DNA of 32,901 bases, taken from a virus. The notes beneath the pieces are model-generated. The model was not told the origin of the DNA. It ran no database searches and saw nothing but the letters and a program-made list of their open reading frames with translations. A program made the position numbers and the translations under genes. Shown in pieces: positions 23,492 through 30,932 of this stretch (its first letter is position 1; each line of letters starts with the position of its first letter). Location of the stretch: IMG/VR virus record IMGVR_UViG_3300033149_003834, positions 1 to 32,901 of that record, one strand, 5' to 3'.

Positions 23492-25174
23492 TTAGGCTTG
23501 CGCCGTAGTGGTCAGAGCAGCAGCAGCAGCTCGCTCCAACTGACCACCATATCGAGCCATCGCTACAATCAACATCTCGTTCCGTCGAATCAGGGTTTGT
23601 CCTTCAGTGCTTGTCCGGATGACCAAGCCCCGGCGGCGGTACATTCGATAGCGACCCAAGACGGCATAGAAAATCTGGCTATTCGTCAGACTCTCATTGA
23701 TCTTGTAAGGACGCTCCATCCATTGATAGCTAGAGTAATCCATTCCCCCAAGCCGTCGGGCATCAGCAGCTCCAACAGGAATTGCTCGCGCTCGCTGATA
23801 ACTGGTCTCCGTTCCACAAAAGACCACCGTATTCGCTAAGCTGGCAACGTGCTCATTTTTGGGCACCGTGAAACGTAAGGTCTCGTAGTTTCCAAGGGTG
23901 GCGGCAACACCACCAAAGGCTACCGCAGTGGCACCAGAGTTCATGATGCCTTGGGGCTGAGTCGTTCCATTGCCCGTAGCAATCACGTCGTCCAAATCTT
24001 CCAGCAATCGCTCACCGTATTGGGCAGTAATGACCTGCCCAAAATCTATTGGCGAATCACTGATAAAGTCCAGTCCGATTTGGAAGGCCCCTTCCCACCG
24101 AAAAATGGTGGTATCGAAGGCAGCCACATAAGCCGTGGTGTTGAATAGCGGGACGTTCGTACTGTCCACACCACCCCACGTTCCAGTCACCTTACCAACG
24201 CTGACGCCTTCGATCCGCCGGCCGCGATCGATCGGAACCACTTTGACCAGTGGATATAGTTCACCATGAAGCAAAGGAGCCTCAATTACATCATCGTCAA
24301 AGACGATAGGCACTGCTTCCACACCACCACTGGCTCCACCAATGCCGTCATCGATCAGCTGCTTCTGCTCCAACTCTGTCAGCTTCCGATTGCAGATGTT
24401 GGCGAAATTGGAATCACCTTCACCAATGAAGCCGCCCCAATTCATGTTTTCCATAGCATGGAAAATCAATTCTTTGTCGTGGTTGTTGAGCTTCTGGAAA
24501 CCGATCGTTCGACTGCCACCAGCTTGGGAAGTGGAGACCATGAACTTGGCATATGCCCCAATCACCGCCTTTTCACGATCGGAGGACACATCCAATATCC
24601 TTCCACCCTCATCATAGTCCCGAACAGGCTGACCTGAGAGTGGATGTTTCTTCCCACCCTTGGTAAACTCAGGATAGATAAGGGCCGTTTTGGTCGTGCT
24701 GTATTGCTCAGCAGCAGTTTTGACACGGATGTCCAAATCGTCAGCGTTGGACATCATGCCCATATTGGCGATCATTTTGGCAAAGCGACTGGGCTGAACC
24801 TTCGTTTTGACATCCTTCTTTGCCTTCTCGGGCTCGGCCTTTTCCTCTGCATCCTTTTTGGCCTTCTCAGCCTTGAGTTTCTCTTCGTCATCTTCCTTAG
24901 ACTTCTCTTCGTCATCTTCCTCAGACTTCTCTTCCTTGGGTTTTTGTAAATCAACCAGTTTGGTCAGGCCATTTGCAATAGCGTCCAGCTTGGCCCCAAA
25001 CTCATTTGCTTCCTTGTCTTCCTTGTCAGTCTGAAGTTCTACGAACTTCTCAGTCGTCAGATCGTCGTTCATCAACGCCTCCCCGACGGCCTTGCGGATT
25101 TCATCGTCTGTAGCATCTTCCTTAATGCCACAGTTACCGATAGTCCACTTCTTCAACGCGACTGTCAATTTCAT
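23492..25174 (-). CDS. HK97-fold major capsid protein with N-terminal delta domain
   Basis: 560 aa. Residues 1 to about 140 form a helical, highly charged Glu/Lys-rich region (repeated EEKSEEDDEEK and KAKKDAEEK units) that likely serves as built-in scaffold and is removed by the protease coded just upstream. The rest fits HK97 fold: PIVFDDDVIEAPLLHGELYPLVKVVPIDRGRRIEGVSVG, DFISDSPIDFGQVITAQYGERLLEDLDDVIATGNGTTQPQGIMN, VVFCGTETSYQRARAIPVGA, MYRRRGLVIRTSTEGQTLIRRNEMLIVAMARYGGQL. AAGGGGTTCAA precedes the ATG. Gene pair protease, capsid is standard. Confidence 0.93.
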   Translation of the reverse strand: MKLTVALKKWTIGNCGIKEDATDDEIRKAVGEALMNDDLTTEKFVELQTDKEDKEANEFGAKLDAIANGLTKLVDLQKPKEEKSEEDDEEKSKEDDEEKLKAEKAKKDAEEKAEPEKAKKDVKTKVQPSRFAKMIANMGMMSNADDLDIRVKTAAEQYSTTKTALIYPEFTKGGKKHPLSGQPVRDYDEGGRILDVSSDREKAVIGAYAKFMVSTSQAGGSRTIGFQKLNNHDKELIFHAMENMNWGGFIGEGDSNFANICNRKLTELEQKQLIDDGIGGASGGVEAVPIVFDDDVIEAPLLHGELYPLVKVVPIDRGRRIEGVSVGKVTGTWGGVDSTNVPLFNTTAYVAAFDTTIFRWEGAFQIGLDFISDSPIDFGQVITAQYGERLLEDLDDVIATGNGTTQPQGIMNSGATAVAFGGVAATLGNYETLRFTVPKNEHVASLANTVVFCGTETSYQRARAIPVGAADARRLGGMDYSSYQWMERPYKINESLTNSQIFYAVLGRYRMYRRRGLVIRTSTEGQTLIRRNEMLIVAMARYGGQLERAAAAALTTTAQA

Positions 25175-25238
25175 TTGAACCCCTTTTCAGTTGACAGACA
25201 TAACGAACAATTCACCACGACCGTCGCGGCGTTATTGT

Positions 25239-27053
25239 TTACTCTGTAACGGATTTTCGCAGCTTCCCTGTATTAAAATCAGGCCAGCTTGGATGGTATT
25301 TCTGTCCCATCAACTCCCGAAACTGTTTCGCTCTCTGTTCCTGAGTATCAATCTGCTCCATTGCCCCCAACACCTCCATCAATCTACTTCTCTGCTTCAC
25401 CGTAGCACAAGCCAAGACAACTGCTGTTGCGTCATTCACCGTGATCTGCTTAGGTTCATCTGCCCCGAGACTTTCCAGCACTCGTCCCAACCTGGACATC
25501 GCTTCTCGGAGGGTTGCTTTGGCTGGCCGTGGAATTTCCATTTCCACCACTTCACCTATAGCATCAATGGCGTCCCGGATCAGGGCCTCATTTCTTTTAC
25601 TGAGAACACGACCACGTTTCTGATTCTCTGACCCAGCTGAAACCTTGTTTGCAACAGAAGCTTTTGCCCCTCGATCCGCTATCTTAGGGCCAATGCTTCC
25701 GCTATCATCACCTCCCTCTGCTCCAGTCTCACTATCTGTGCCTAGCGCCAATGTTCCATCCTTACTAAAATCCTTCTCTTTCAACTCTTCTTGGCTCAAG
25801 CTATGAATATGACCGTCCGCTTCCTCTACTTTGAAAGCCTTAACTTTGTGGGTGTGGCCGTCAGCCTCTCCCGCAGTCCCATTCCCTTCGTCATCCAACA
25901 TTACTGCGTGAGTGTGGCCGTCGGCTTCTCTTGTCCTTCCCTCATAACCCTTCACTTCCGTGTCTTCGGTCGCTTTGTCTCTTTTGTGTTGATCTGCATC
26001 GGCTTCTTTTGATGCGGTGGAGGAGTCTTTTCCTCCTCCATCCTCTTTGCTTCCACTTCCGGATTTGTTCTCATTACCAACTTCCTCCCCATTGACTGTT
26101 ATTTTCAGGTCAAGTTCCACGGGCACTTGAGTAGGCCGCTTCTCCCGCAAGGTCTTTCCGTACTCCTTCATCATGGGGGAATGCAGCTTGCCGCCTTCGA
26201 CCAAAGACAGAATCACTTCCTCTGTCCCAGCATCGACATTGGACGGGACGCTCACCAAAGATTCCTCCATGATCTCCCCACGCTTCACATTAAACCCACC
26301 ACCGTTCTCAGCCTTGAACTTGGTGTATTCCAAAGCACGGAACCCGTGGGAGAAGCGCCCCATACTATTGTCCACCATCACTGCTGCGTCATGGCATAAA
26401 TCATTCATGTCCACAATGCAACTAAGCAATTTCAATTCCTCTTCGTTATGTGTCACTTCCATCAACATCTTCCCAATCGGCAAAGTGGGAACGTGTTGCC
26501 ACAACAACAGCATCTGGGGGTCAACCTCCATCCCTCCTGGATGTAGCACATCACCATCCCTATCCTTCCGGGGGGTAATGAGTGTATGCTTGAACACCAT
26601 CAAAGTATTCTTGGGAAGCTCCACATATTCATATTGCTTGATTGAAGAGCCGCCCTGCCTGCTATATTCAATCTGGTCCACCACCATATCCGGACTGCTA
26701 AAGACTAGTGTGTTTGCAGCTTTCCGCAAAACATCATCGAAACTCGTCTGCCTATTTGCTGCAAATCGATAGCAGAGGGCATTTCCAACCCCTTCCTGGA
26801 GTGTCCTCACATAACAATCAGCCGTCAAAATCCCATAGCCAAACTCTGTCTTCTTCTGGGAACGGGCTCTGATAGCGTCCAACAGTTTATCGTTGATACT
26901 CATTTTCTGTTTCCGTGATTGGTCAAACTGACTTCCACACACTGCCAAACGTTGATTGTTGTCAGGAAACTCAGTACGCATTGTTGGATTTGACATGCAA
27001 CGACTAACAAACTCCGCTCGATTCTCATCTTGCGATGGCTTTGGCAAAGGCAC
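25239..27053 (-). CDS. HK97-family prohead protease with large C-terminal tail
   Basis: 604 aa, longer than usual. Residues 1-47 hold a small domain (PKPSQDENRAEFVSRCM ... DNNQRLAVCGSQF) common at the start of phage head proteins. The protease is about 145-290, with VFKHTLITPRKDRDGDVL, candidate His187 (LLLWQHVPTLPIGK), Ser235 in FSHGF, and MEESLVSVPSN with Glu263/264. From about 320 the sequence is disordered and charged, with three EADGHxH repeats (376-382, 396-402, 411-417). A helical region near the end may act as a scaffold segment. Starts at GTG sharing one base with the previous TAG. Confidence 0.82.
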   Translation of the reverse strand: MPLPKPSQDENRAEFVSRCMSNPTMRTEFPDNNQRLAVCGSQFDQSRKQKMSINDKLLDAIRARSQKKTEFGYGILTADCYVRTLQEGVGNALCYRFAANRQTSFDDVLRKAANTLVFSSPDMVVDQIEYSRQGGSSIKQYEYVELPKNTLMVFKHTLITPRKDRDGDVLHPGGMEVDPQMLLLWQHVPTLPIGKMLMEVTHNEEELKLLSCIVDMNDLCHDAAVMVDNSMGRFSHGFRALEYTKFKAENGGGFNVKRGEIMEESLVSVPSNVDAGTEEVILSLVEGGKLHSPMMKEYGKTLREKRPTQVPVELDLKITVNGEEVGNENKSGSGSKEDGGGKDSSTASKEADADQHKRDKATEDTEVKGYEGRTREADGHTHAVMLDDEGNGTAGEADGHTHKVKAFKVEEADGHIHSLSQEELKEKDFSKDGTLALGTDSETGAEGGDDSGSIGPKIADRGAKASVANKVSAGSENQKRGRVLSKRNEALIRDAIDAIGEVVEMEIPRPAKATLREAMSRLGRVLESLGADEPKQITVNDATAVVLACATVKQRSRLMEVLGAMEQIDTQEQRAKQFRELMGQKYHPSWPDFNTGKLRKSVTE

Positions 27054-27349
27054 TATATCTCACGCCCAGTATAGTAATGAATGTTCAAATTTCCATCAAC
27101 GCCCCCAGCGCCATCCCGTACAAACTGAATTCTCAGGAGATCCGCAAGTAGAAACGATTTAGGACGTTCCGTCGTCAGCAAAAGCATGCCAGTTGCTATC
27201 GTAGGAGCGGGATTACCCGCTGTCATCGTATACCGAATATGATTAGTGTCGCTTTGCAATTCAGCAAAGTTTGCTCCGGGCGGGATTGTCAGAGCATCTA
27301 CACCCTGAACAACTGCTGTAGCAGCAACCTGTTCATAATCAAGATACAC
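27053..27349 (-). CDS. Small beta-sandwich virion protein
   Basis: 98 aa. Contains ALTIPPGANFAELQSDTNHIRYTMTAGNPAPTIATGMLLLTTERPKSFLLADLLRIQFVRDGAGGVDGNLNIHYYTG, the pattern of a small beta protein often seen in phage head modules, reading 'LT.P.GA..A.......VRY..DG..PT...G..L......' and ending in 'A..LNV.YY'. It may decorate the head or form a virion accessory. I use GTG 27349, with AGGGGG 6 nt upstream, starting 1 nt after the stop of the 98-aa gene; TTG/ATG starts at 27388/27385 would overlap it by 38 bp. Confidence 0.65.
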   Translation of the reverse strand: MYLDYEQVAATAVVQGVDALTIPPGANFAELQSDTNHIRYTMTAGNPAPTIATGMLLLTTERPKSFLLADLLRIQFVRDGAGGVDGNLNIHYYTGREI

Positions 27350-27350
27350 T

Positions 27351-27647
27351 TCAAACCCCCTTTGTTCGCTTAACCGCAGTGGCATCAATCATCACAAGCT
27401 GTTGAATAGCTCTCTTGTCCTCCGGCGTGATCCTTTCCATCCACTGTATCACCGTTCTAATATTCCACTGATCACTTCCGTGGGGAATCCCTTCACGCGC
27501 CATGGATAAATCCCGTTTGACGCCCAATCGTTTCAAGGCCTCATATGAGCAAGATCGTAGCTGACTGACCTGAGTCATGGGGGCTAGTTTGATCAAACGA
27601 ATCACATTGTTGAGATATCGCTTGGACATTTCGGTAACACGTGACAT
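27351..27647 (-). CDS. Hypothetical protein in head module
   Basis: 98 aa, helical: SKRYLNNVIRLIKLAPMTQVSQLRSCSYEALKRLGVKRDLSMAREGIPHG, then WNIRTVIQWMERITPEDKRAIQQLVMID. No domain recognised. ATG has AGGGATTGACTA upstream and lies 18 nt after the Ser-rich gene. Translation is continued by the next gene with almost no gap. Confidence 0.6.
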   Translation of the reverse strand: MSRVTEMSKRYLNNVIRLIKLAPMTQVSQLRSCSYEALKRLGVKRDLSMAREGIPHGSDQWNIRTVIQWMERITPEDKRAIQQLVMIDATAVKRTKGV

Positions 27648-27665
27648 TAGTCAATCCCTTTTCTG

Positions 27666-28355
27666 CTATGACTGGCTCGACCAGGACGAACTGGACATTG
27701 AACTGCTAGATGATGAAGTTGAAATGCTGCTTACCGATGAAGCAGAGCTGGCAACACTCGACCAGGACGAACTGGACGCACTAGAAACAGACGAACTAGA
27801 AGCAGAACTAACACTAGCACTGCTACTTGACACACTAGACTGCGACGAACTAGATGCCGAACTTCGCAAGCTTGACCAGGATGAACTGGAAATGCTGGAC
27901 GAAGATTCGCTAGAAACAGAACTTGAGCTGGATGCGCTAGACTGGCTTGAAGATGAACTGGAGCCAGAACTTGCGCTGGATGCGCTCGACCAGGACGAAC
28001 TAGATTCACTGGAAACAGAACTTGAGCTGGATGAGGACAAATCCTCCATATGAAGGATCTGCAATCTATTTTCTTGACTACTATATGGTCCCGGGAACTG
28101 CAAATCAGCTGTTTGAAAGATCAACTGGTCCGGCGCACTAGTCGTCCCATCGGCCAATGTGTCTTTCAAGATTGCTTGGAAAATGTCATCATCGGGCAAA
28201 ACTTGGGTAGTCAGCTCCACAGCCGGTCCCAGAGTGGCATTGATTGTGAGAGCAGGGGGCGTATCATCACCCGCCCGTGAAACCCTCCGAATCGTCAGCA
28301 AACGACTCGCGAGGCCGGAGGGAATTCCCAGATGAAATGTGACGTTCTTTGGCAT
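27666..28355 (-). CDS. Ser-rich structural protein
   Basis: 229 aa. The first 106 residues are a compact beta domain (NVTFHLGIPSGLASRLLTIRRVSRAGDDTPPALTINATLGPAVELTTQVLPDDDIFQAILKDT) resembling phage surface proteins. Residues 107-229 are more than 70% Ser with regular Ala/Val/Trp/Gln/Glu breaks, ending SSSSWSSQS, very close to the end of the 20596-21825 protein (SSSWSSQT). The Ser tail could be a flexible spike or an O-glycosylation substrate. ATG 28355 has TTTGGAG 7 nt upstream. Confidence 0.65.
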   Translation of the reverse strand: MPKNVTFHLGIPSGLASRLLTIRRVSRAGDDTPPALTINATLGPAVELTTQVLPDDDIFQAILKDTLADGTTSAPDQLIFQTADLQFPGPYSSQENRLQILHMEDLSSSSSSSVSSESSSSWSSASSASSGSSSSSSQSSASSSSSVSSESSSSISSSSWSSLRSSASSSSQSSVSSSSASVSSASSSSVSSASSSSWSSVASSASSVSSISTSSSSSSMSSSSWSSQS

Positions 28356-28527
28356 GATATACTCCAAAAAGAAAGGCCACTAGAAATGCCGGCGTCCTTA
28401 CAATAAGGCAACTCAGCACTGCCGCGGCCTGTGTCACACTCAGCGCACCTAGACAGTCTTTATTTTCTCAATATAGAACGAACAACCGTCTCTTACAATA
28501 CCTATTTCAACGAAATCCTTGGAAAAT
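28356..28527 (-). other. 172-bp intergenic region holding a promoter
   Basis: Longest gap of the head block outside genes. It contains the promoter-like element at 28470-28498 and two copies of CTTACAATA, at the -35 and about 90 bp downstream (28397-28405). No ORF of note is seen on either strand. Confidence 0.5.
28470..28498 (-). promoter_or_regulatory. Candidate promoter for the head/tail genes
   Basis: TTGTAA (28498-28493, 4 of 6 to the -35) is followed after exactly 17 nt by TATATT (28475-28470, 5 of 6 to the -10). It lies about 115 bp before the Ser-rich gene and could feed protease, capsid and tail genes. Mid-strength match to sigma-70 consensus. Confidence 0.45.
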
Positions 28528-28773
28528 CTAAAGTTTCCCCCGTTTCTGTTCTTTTATCCTCTTTTCCACCCCCGGCGGACGATCAAAACTAACCGGCTGG
28601 ACCTTGCATTGGAGGAGTTCTCCTTTATTTCCCCTAACATCCATGTGAAGGTTGAAATCCACACCACTCGCCATCAGTTCACAAAAATACTTGTCGAAGC
28701 GTGCCATATTCCTAATAAAGCAAGCTAATGATTTATTGTCTTTCAACACTTCTCGACATTTTGCTTCATTCAT
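28528..28773 (-). CDS. Small hypothetical protein
   Basis: 81 aa. Reads KDNKSLACFIRNMARFDKYFCELMASGVDFNLHMDVRGNKGELLQCKVQPVSFDRPPGVEKR, a helix followed by a small sheet with a basic tail. The 'NM.RF...F...M..G.DF.L..EV.G..G.L.......F.RP..' pattern recurs in small phage proteins, without a known role. Overlaps the previous gene as ATGA. Confidence 0.6.
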   Translation of the reverse strand: MNEAKCREVLKDNKSLACFIRNMARFDKYFCELMASGVDFNLHMDVRGNKGELLQCKVQPVSFDRPPGVEKRIKEQKRGKL

Positions 28774-28994
28774 AGTTCCACAATTCTCCTAGACTGGTCA
28801 ACTTCCAATTCAACCCGTGTCGGGTCAATAATCAGTATCTCAACCTGATCCCCAGCCCATCGCTGGATAGACTTATGGAGTCTTTTGTATGCTTTAAGAT
28901 CAAGGGACTGGCGAACCCGCACTAACAACCTGTCTCCGGGCTCAAACTGGATTCTTGTGCAATGGACATCAGCCAATCTGGGCTTGGTTGCCAT
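28770..28994 (-). CDS. Small hypothetical protein
   Basis: 74 aa, basic. RLADVHCTRIQFEPGDRLLVRVRQSLDLKAYKRLHKSIQRWAGDQVEILIIDPTRVELEV: a strand-helix-strand unit. Similar short proteins appear in phage head blocks. Its ATG shares bases with the stop of the membrane protein gene at 28994. Confidence 0.6.
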   Translation of the reverse strand: MATKPRLADVHCTRIQFEPGDRLLVRVRQSLDLKAYKRLHKSIQRWAGDQVEILIIDPTRVELEVDQSRRIVEL

Positions 28995-29275
28995 CAGTTA
29001 TTTCTCCAAGCGTTGTTTAGGGGAGGAAATACTGACTCCCCATCACCATCGTTATTGTCATCCCGATTCTTAGTTAGCATAAACGACAGATGGAGAATTT
29101 CTCCGTCTTCCAACTTATCTGCATGTTTTAAGAATTTGTCACGGATTGACTGACTCATGTCATTCATTCGTTTGGTTGTACCAAGACTCCCAAGCATCAC
29201 CCCAAAAAGGAGAGAAATAATCCCCACTATCACGGCACTAACCAAAGCTCCGACAAGAAACGATCCCCATTCCAT
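28994..29275 (-). CDS. Single-pass membrane protein
   Basis: 93 aa from ATG 29275. One N-terminal transmembrane helix (WGSFLVGALVSAVIVGIISLLFGVMLGSL), then a charged helix SIRDKFLKHADKLEDGE and an acidic D/N tail. A strong site GGGAGGCGAAGTG is spaced 7 nt before this ATG. The frame continues open to ATG 29398, which overlaps the preceding gene by 8 bp and would make 134 aa; that start lacks a ribosome site. Could be a holin-like, anchor or exclusion protein. Confidence 0.6.
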   Translation of the reverse strand: MEWGSFLVGALVSAVIVGIISLLFGVMLGSLGTTKRMNDMSQSIRDKFLKHADKLEDGEILHLSFMLTKNRDDNNDGDGESVFPPLNNAWRNN

Positions 29276-29390
29276 CACTTCGCCTCCCTCATTTCTATAG
29301 CTAATCCATCGCTCATGAAAATCATGTTTGAGAACAAGAATATTTGGCTGTCTTTTGGTCCAACTGGATTTTGGAAAGAGGCCTATTTCA

Positions 29391-29720
29391 TCAATCATTC
29401 CAATCCATCATAGGGACAGCCTCCCCCATCAACTCAGCCTTGATCTGCAACGTCCACTCAGCAATTGTTCGGACTGACCTCTTCTCTGCATCGGTGTGCC
29501 TCAAATCACCCTGTTTGTATCGATAGAAGCACTGTCGCCAACGGAGGAAATCTGCATCCAAATGAGTAGGAATAGGAAGCTGAATCCCCTTCATTTTCAA
29601 ATACAGACTGCAAAGATGCAAGAACTTCTCTTGGACCGCCCATGTTAAAGCAACATCATCAGGCTTGCTTTTGATTAGGACGTTCCTGTGAATCTGTTGG
29701 CCATTTCGCTTGGACATCAT
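29391..29720 (-). CDS. Hypothetical protein
   Basis: 109 aa, mostly helical: ALTWAVQEKFLHLCSLYLKMKGIQLP, DADFLRWRQCFYRYKQGDLRH, VRTIAEWTLQIKAELMGEAVPM. No domain recognised. Directly coupled to the MuF gene by ATGA. Confidence 0.6.
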   Translation of the reverse strand: MMSKRNGQQIHRNVLIKSKPDDVALTWAVQEKFLHLCSLYLKMKGIQLPIPTHLDADFLRWRQCFYRYKQGDLRHTDAEKRSVRTIAEWTLQIKAELMGEAVPMMDWND

Positions 29721-30508
29721 CCTGCTTCCTCTTTCTGCTCAACTGAACGGTACTTTTCCCCCAACTCTGCACTCTTCATAGTATCGTCTCCCAACACTTC
29801 CGTCACACCACCCTCCGGCATCCCGGCACCCAACTCCATTGATATTGTACACAGGCAATTCACCCTATCCTTTGCTGGCAAGGAAGGATGACCCGGCCAC
29901 GGCACTTTCACCCCATTCAAATCCCACTCACCATTCTCATCTGCTAGCTGCCCATCCAATCCTGCATGGGCATCACGAGTGGAATCAGCCAGGACTGACA
30001 CCCAACTCTTCCCTACGAACCGTCCCGTTTCCCCCAACTCGGACTTCAAGTGCTCCATGGACAGGTTGCGTGCTGCATTCAAAGCATTGCCTGTCTCCGT
30101 CCTTGCTATCCTTGTCGCTCTTTTCTCCCCATACACTGCCCCTAGCATACTTGTCATCTTCTTTGCCATTTCGGGGATAGATAACCCTTCTTTCAATCCT
30201 TCCTTTATCACGTTTCTAATATCGGACCGGGTTGTGGAAATGATTTCTCGCCAATACTCCTCCTCAAATACTCTTCTTAGCTCCTCCTCAATCGCATCTT
30301 TCATCCACTGGGGCAGTTCAATTGCTACACCAATGGAAATTGAACTGCCAGGTGTATCAAAATGGAGAGGAGCGGGCAAATCCCGCCCGTGCCCAGCCAT
30401 CCATTCAGAAGCTGTTGATTTGGTGAACATTTCCGTATTAACCCCATCCATTTCCATTCTCGTTAACTCCCTTTCTGTTTCCCCTCCCATTAAAGATCTC
30501 ATTGGCAA
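29717..30508 (-). CDS. Minor head protein, MuF (SPP1 gp7) domain half
   Basis: 263 aa from TTG 30508 (ATG 30502 two codons on). About 60-235 is the C-terminal part of a phage MuF/minor head protein: ELPQWMKDAIEEELRRVFEEEYWREIISTTRSDIRNVIKEGLKEGLSIPEMAKKM, RIARTETGNALNAAR, VSVLADSTRDAHAGLDGQ, DRVNCLCTI. The usual N-terminal helical half is missing here but is present in the 30929-31921 gene. The frame is open upstream with no start codon through a linker nearly identical to that of that gene. The end (DTMKSAELGEKYR) repeats the end of the 116-aa protein. Confidence 0.85.
   Translation of the reverse strand: MPMRSLMGGETERELTRMEMDGVNTEMFTKSTASEWMAGHGRDLPAPLHFDTPGSSISIGVAIELPQWMKDAIEEELRRVFEEEYWREIISTTRSDIRNVIKEGLKEGLSIPEMAKKMTSMLGAVYGEKRATRIARTETGNALNAARNLSMEHLKSELGETGRFVGKSWVSVLADSTRDAHAGLDGQLADENGEWDLNGVKVPWPGHPSLPAKDRVNCLCTISMELGAGMPEGGVTEVLGDDTMKSAELGEKYRSVEQKEEAG
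29747..29795 (-). repeat. Direct repeat B, copy 1 (end of MuF gene)
   Basis: Codes LGDDTMKSAELGEKYR at the end of the MuF ORF. Matches 45 of 49 positions, plus one extra base, to copy 2 at 30602-30651. Confidence 0.85.
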
Positions 30509-30554
30509 CTGCCCACCACCTGCTAGTGTCTTACCGGCACTGCTTCCACCCCCC

Positions 30555-30610
30555 CCACCTCCGGAAGTAAACCTACCATGACTATCCCTGGGCTGGCTTG
30601 GACGGTACTT
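30555..30610 (-). repeat. Direct repeat A, copy 2 (linker before MuF)
   Basis: 56 nt, 51 identical to copy 1 at 31407-31462, 852 bp away. In the MuF frame it codes KYRPSQPRDSHGRFTSGG. Of the five differences four are silent in that frame, so the linker appears to have been translated. Confidence 0.9.
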
Positions 30611-30932
30611 TTCCCTCCAACTCTATACTCTTCATAGTATTGTCCCCCAACCCATCCGATATAATCACTGCCTGCCCCTCTTTTGCTGACTGCGCCGTCT
30701 CTAGGAGGCCTCTCAAAACGTCTCTTACCTCCTCATCTTTTGCAATGTCCATCACCAGTTCTATTTCGTTTGCAAGCATTTCTGCATGGCCACTCCACCC
30801 TCTTTCTAACAACCCTCTCAATTCAGGATAATCATCGTCCAGACTACTAACAAAACGTCCCAAATCCCCCCATCCGCTAATGGTTGCTACATCCGCTTCC
30901 CATTTTGTATCAAGATAAGCACTTAGAGTCAT
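30582..30932 (-). CDS. 116-aa acidic protein, candidate immunity protein
   Basis: Helical acidic protein: SAYLDTKWEADVATISGWGDLGRFVSSLDDDYPELRGLLERGWSGHAEMLANEIELVMDIAKDEEVRDVLRGLLETAQSAKEGQAVIISDG. Small, acidic and coded directly after a nuclease-domain gene (ATGA overlap), the usual place of immunity genes in polymorphic toxin systems (inference). The last 20 codons (GLGDNTMKSIELEGK, then PSKPAQG) repeat the end of the MuF protein. One extra base relative to that repeat shifts it out of the MuF frame and makes it stop at 30582. Confidence 0.65.
   Translation of the reverse strand: MTLSAYLDTKWEADVATISGWGDLGRFVSSLDDDYPELRGLLERGWSGHAEMLANEIELVMDIAKDEEVRDVLRGLLETAQSAKEGQAVIISDGLGDNTMKSIELEGKVPSKPAQG
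30602..30651 (-). repeat. Direct repeat B, copy 2 (end of the 116-aa gene)
   Basis: Related to 29747-29795 (45 of 49 aligned bases). It has one inserted base near 30616 (GGAGGG for GGGGG), which breaks the frame into the following linker. Confidence 0.85.

Noticed and set aside
25175-25238. Short palindrome between protease and capsid genes as a terminator
   Set aside because: Only about 6 bp with a tiny loop and a mismatch; not convincing.
27731-28009. 92-aa minus-strand ORF over the Ser-rich arm
   Set aside because: Another frame of the Ser-rich gene without a ribosome site; Val/Leu/Arg/Pro bias is a by-product of the Ser codons.
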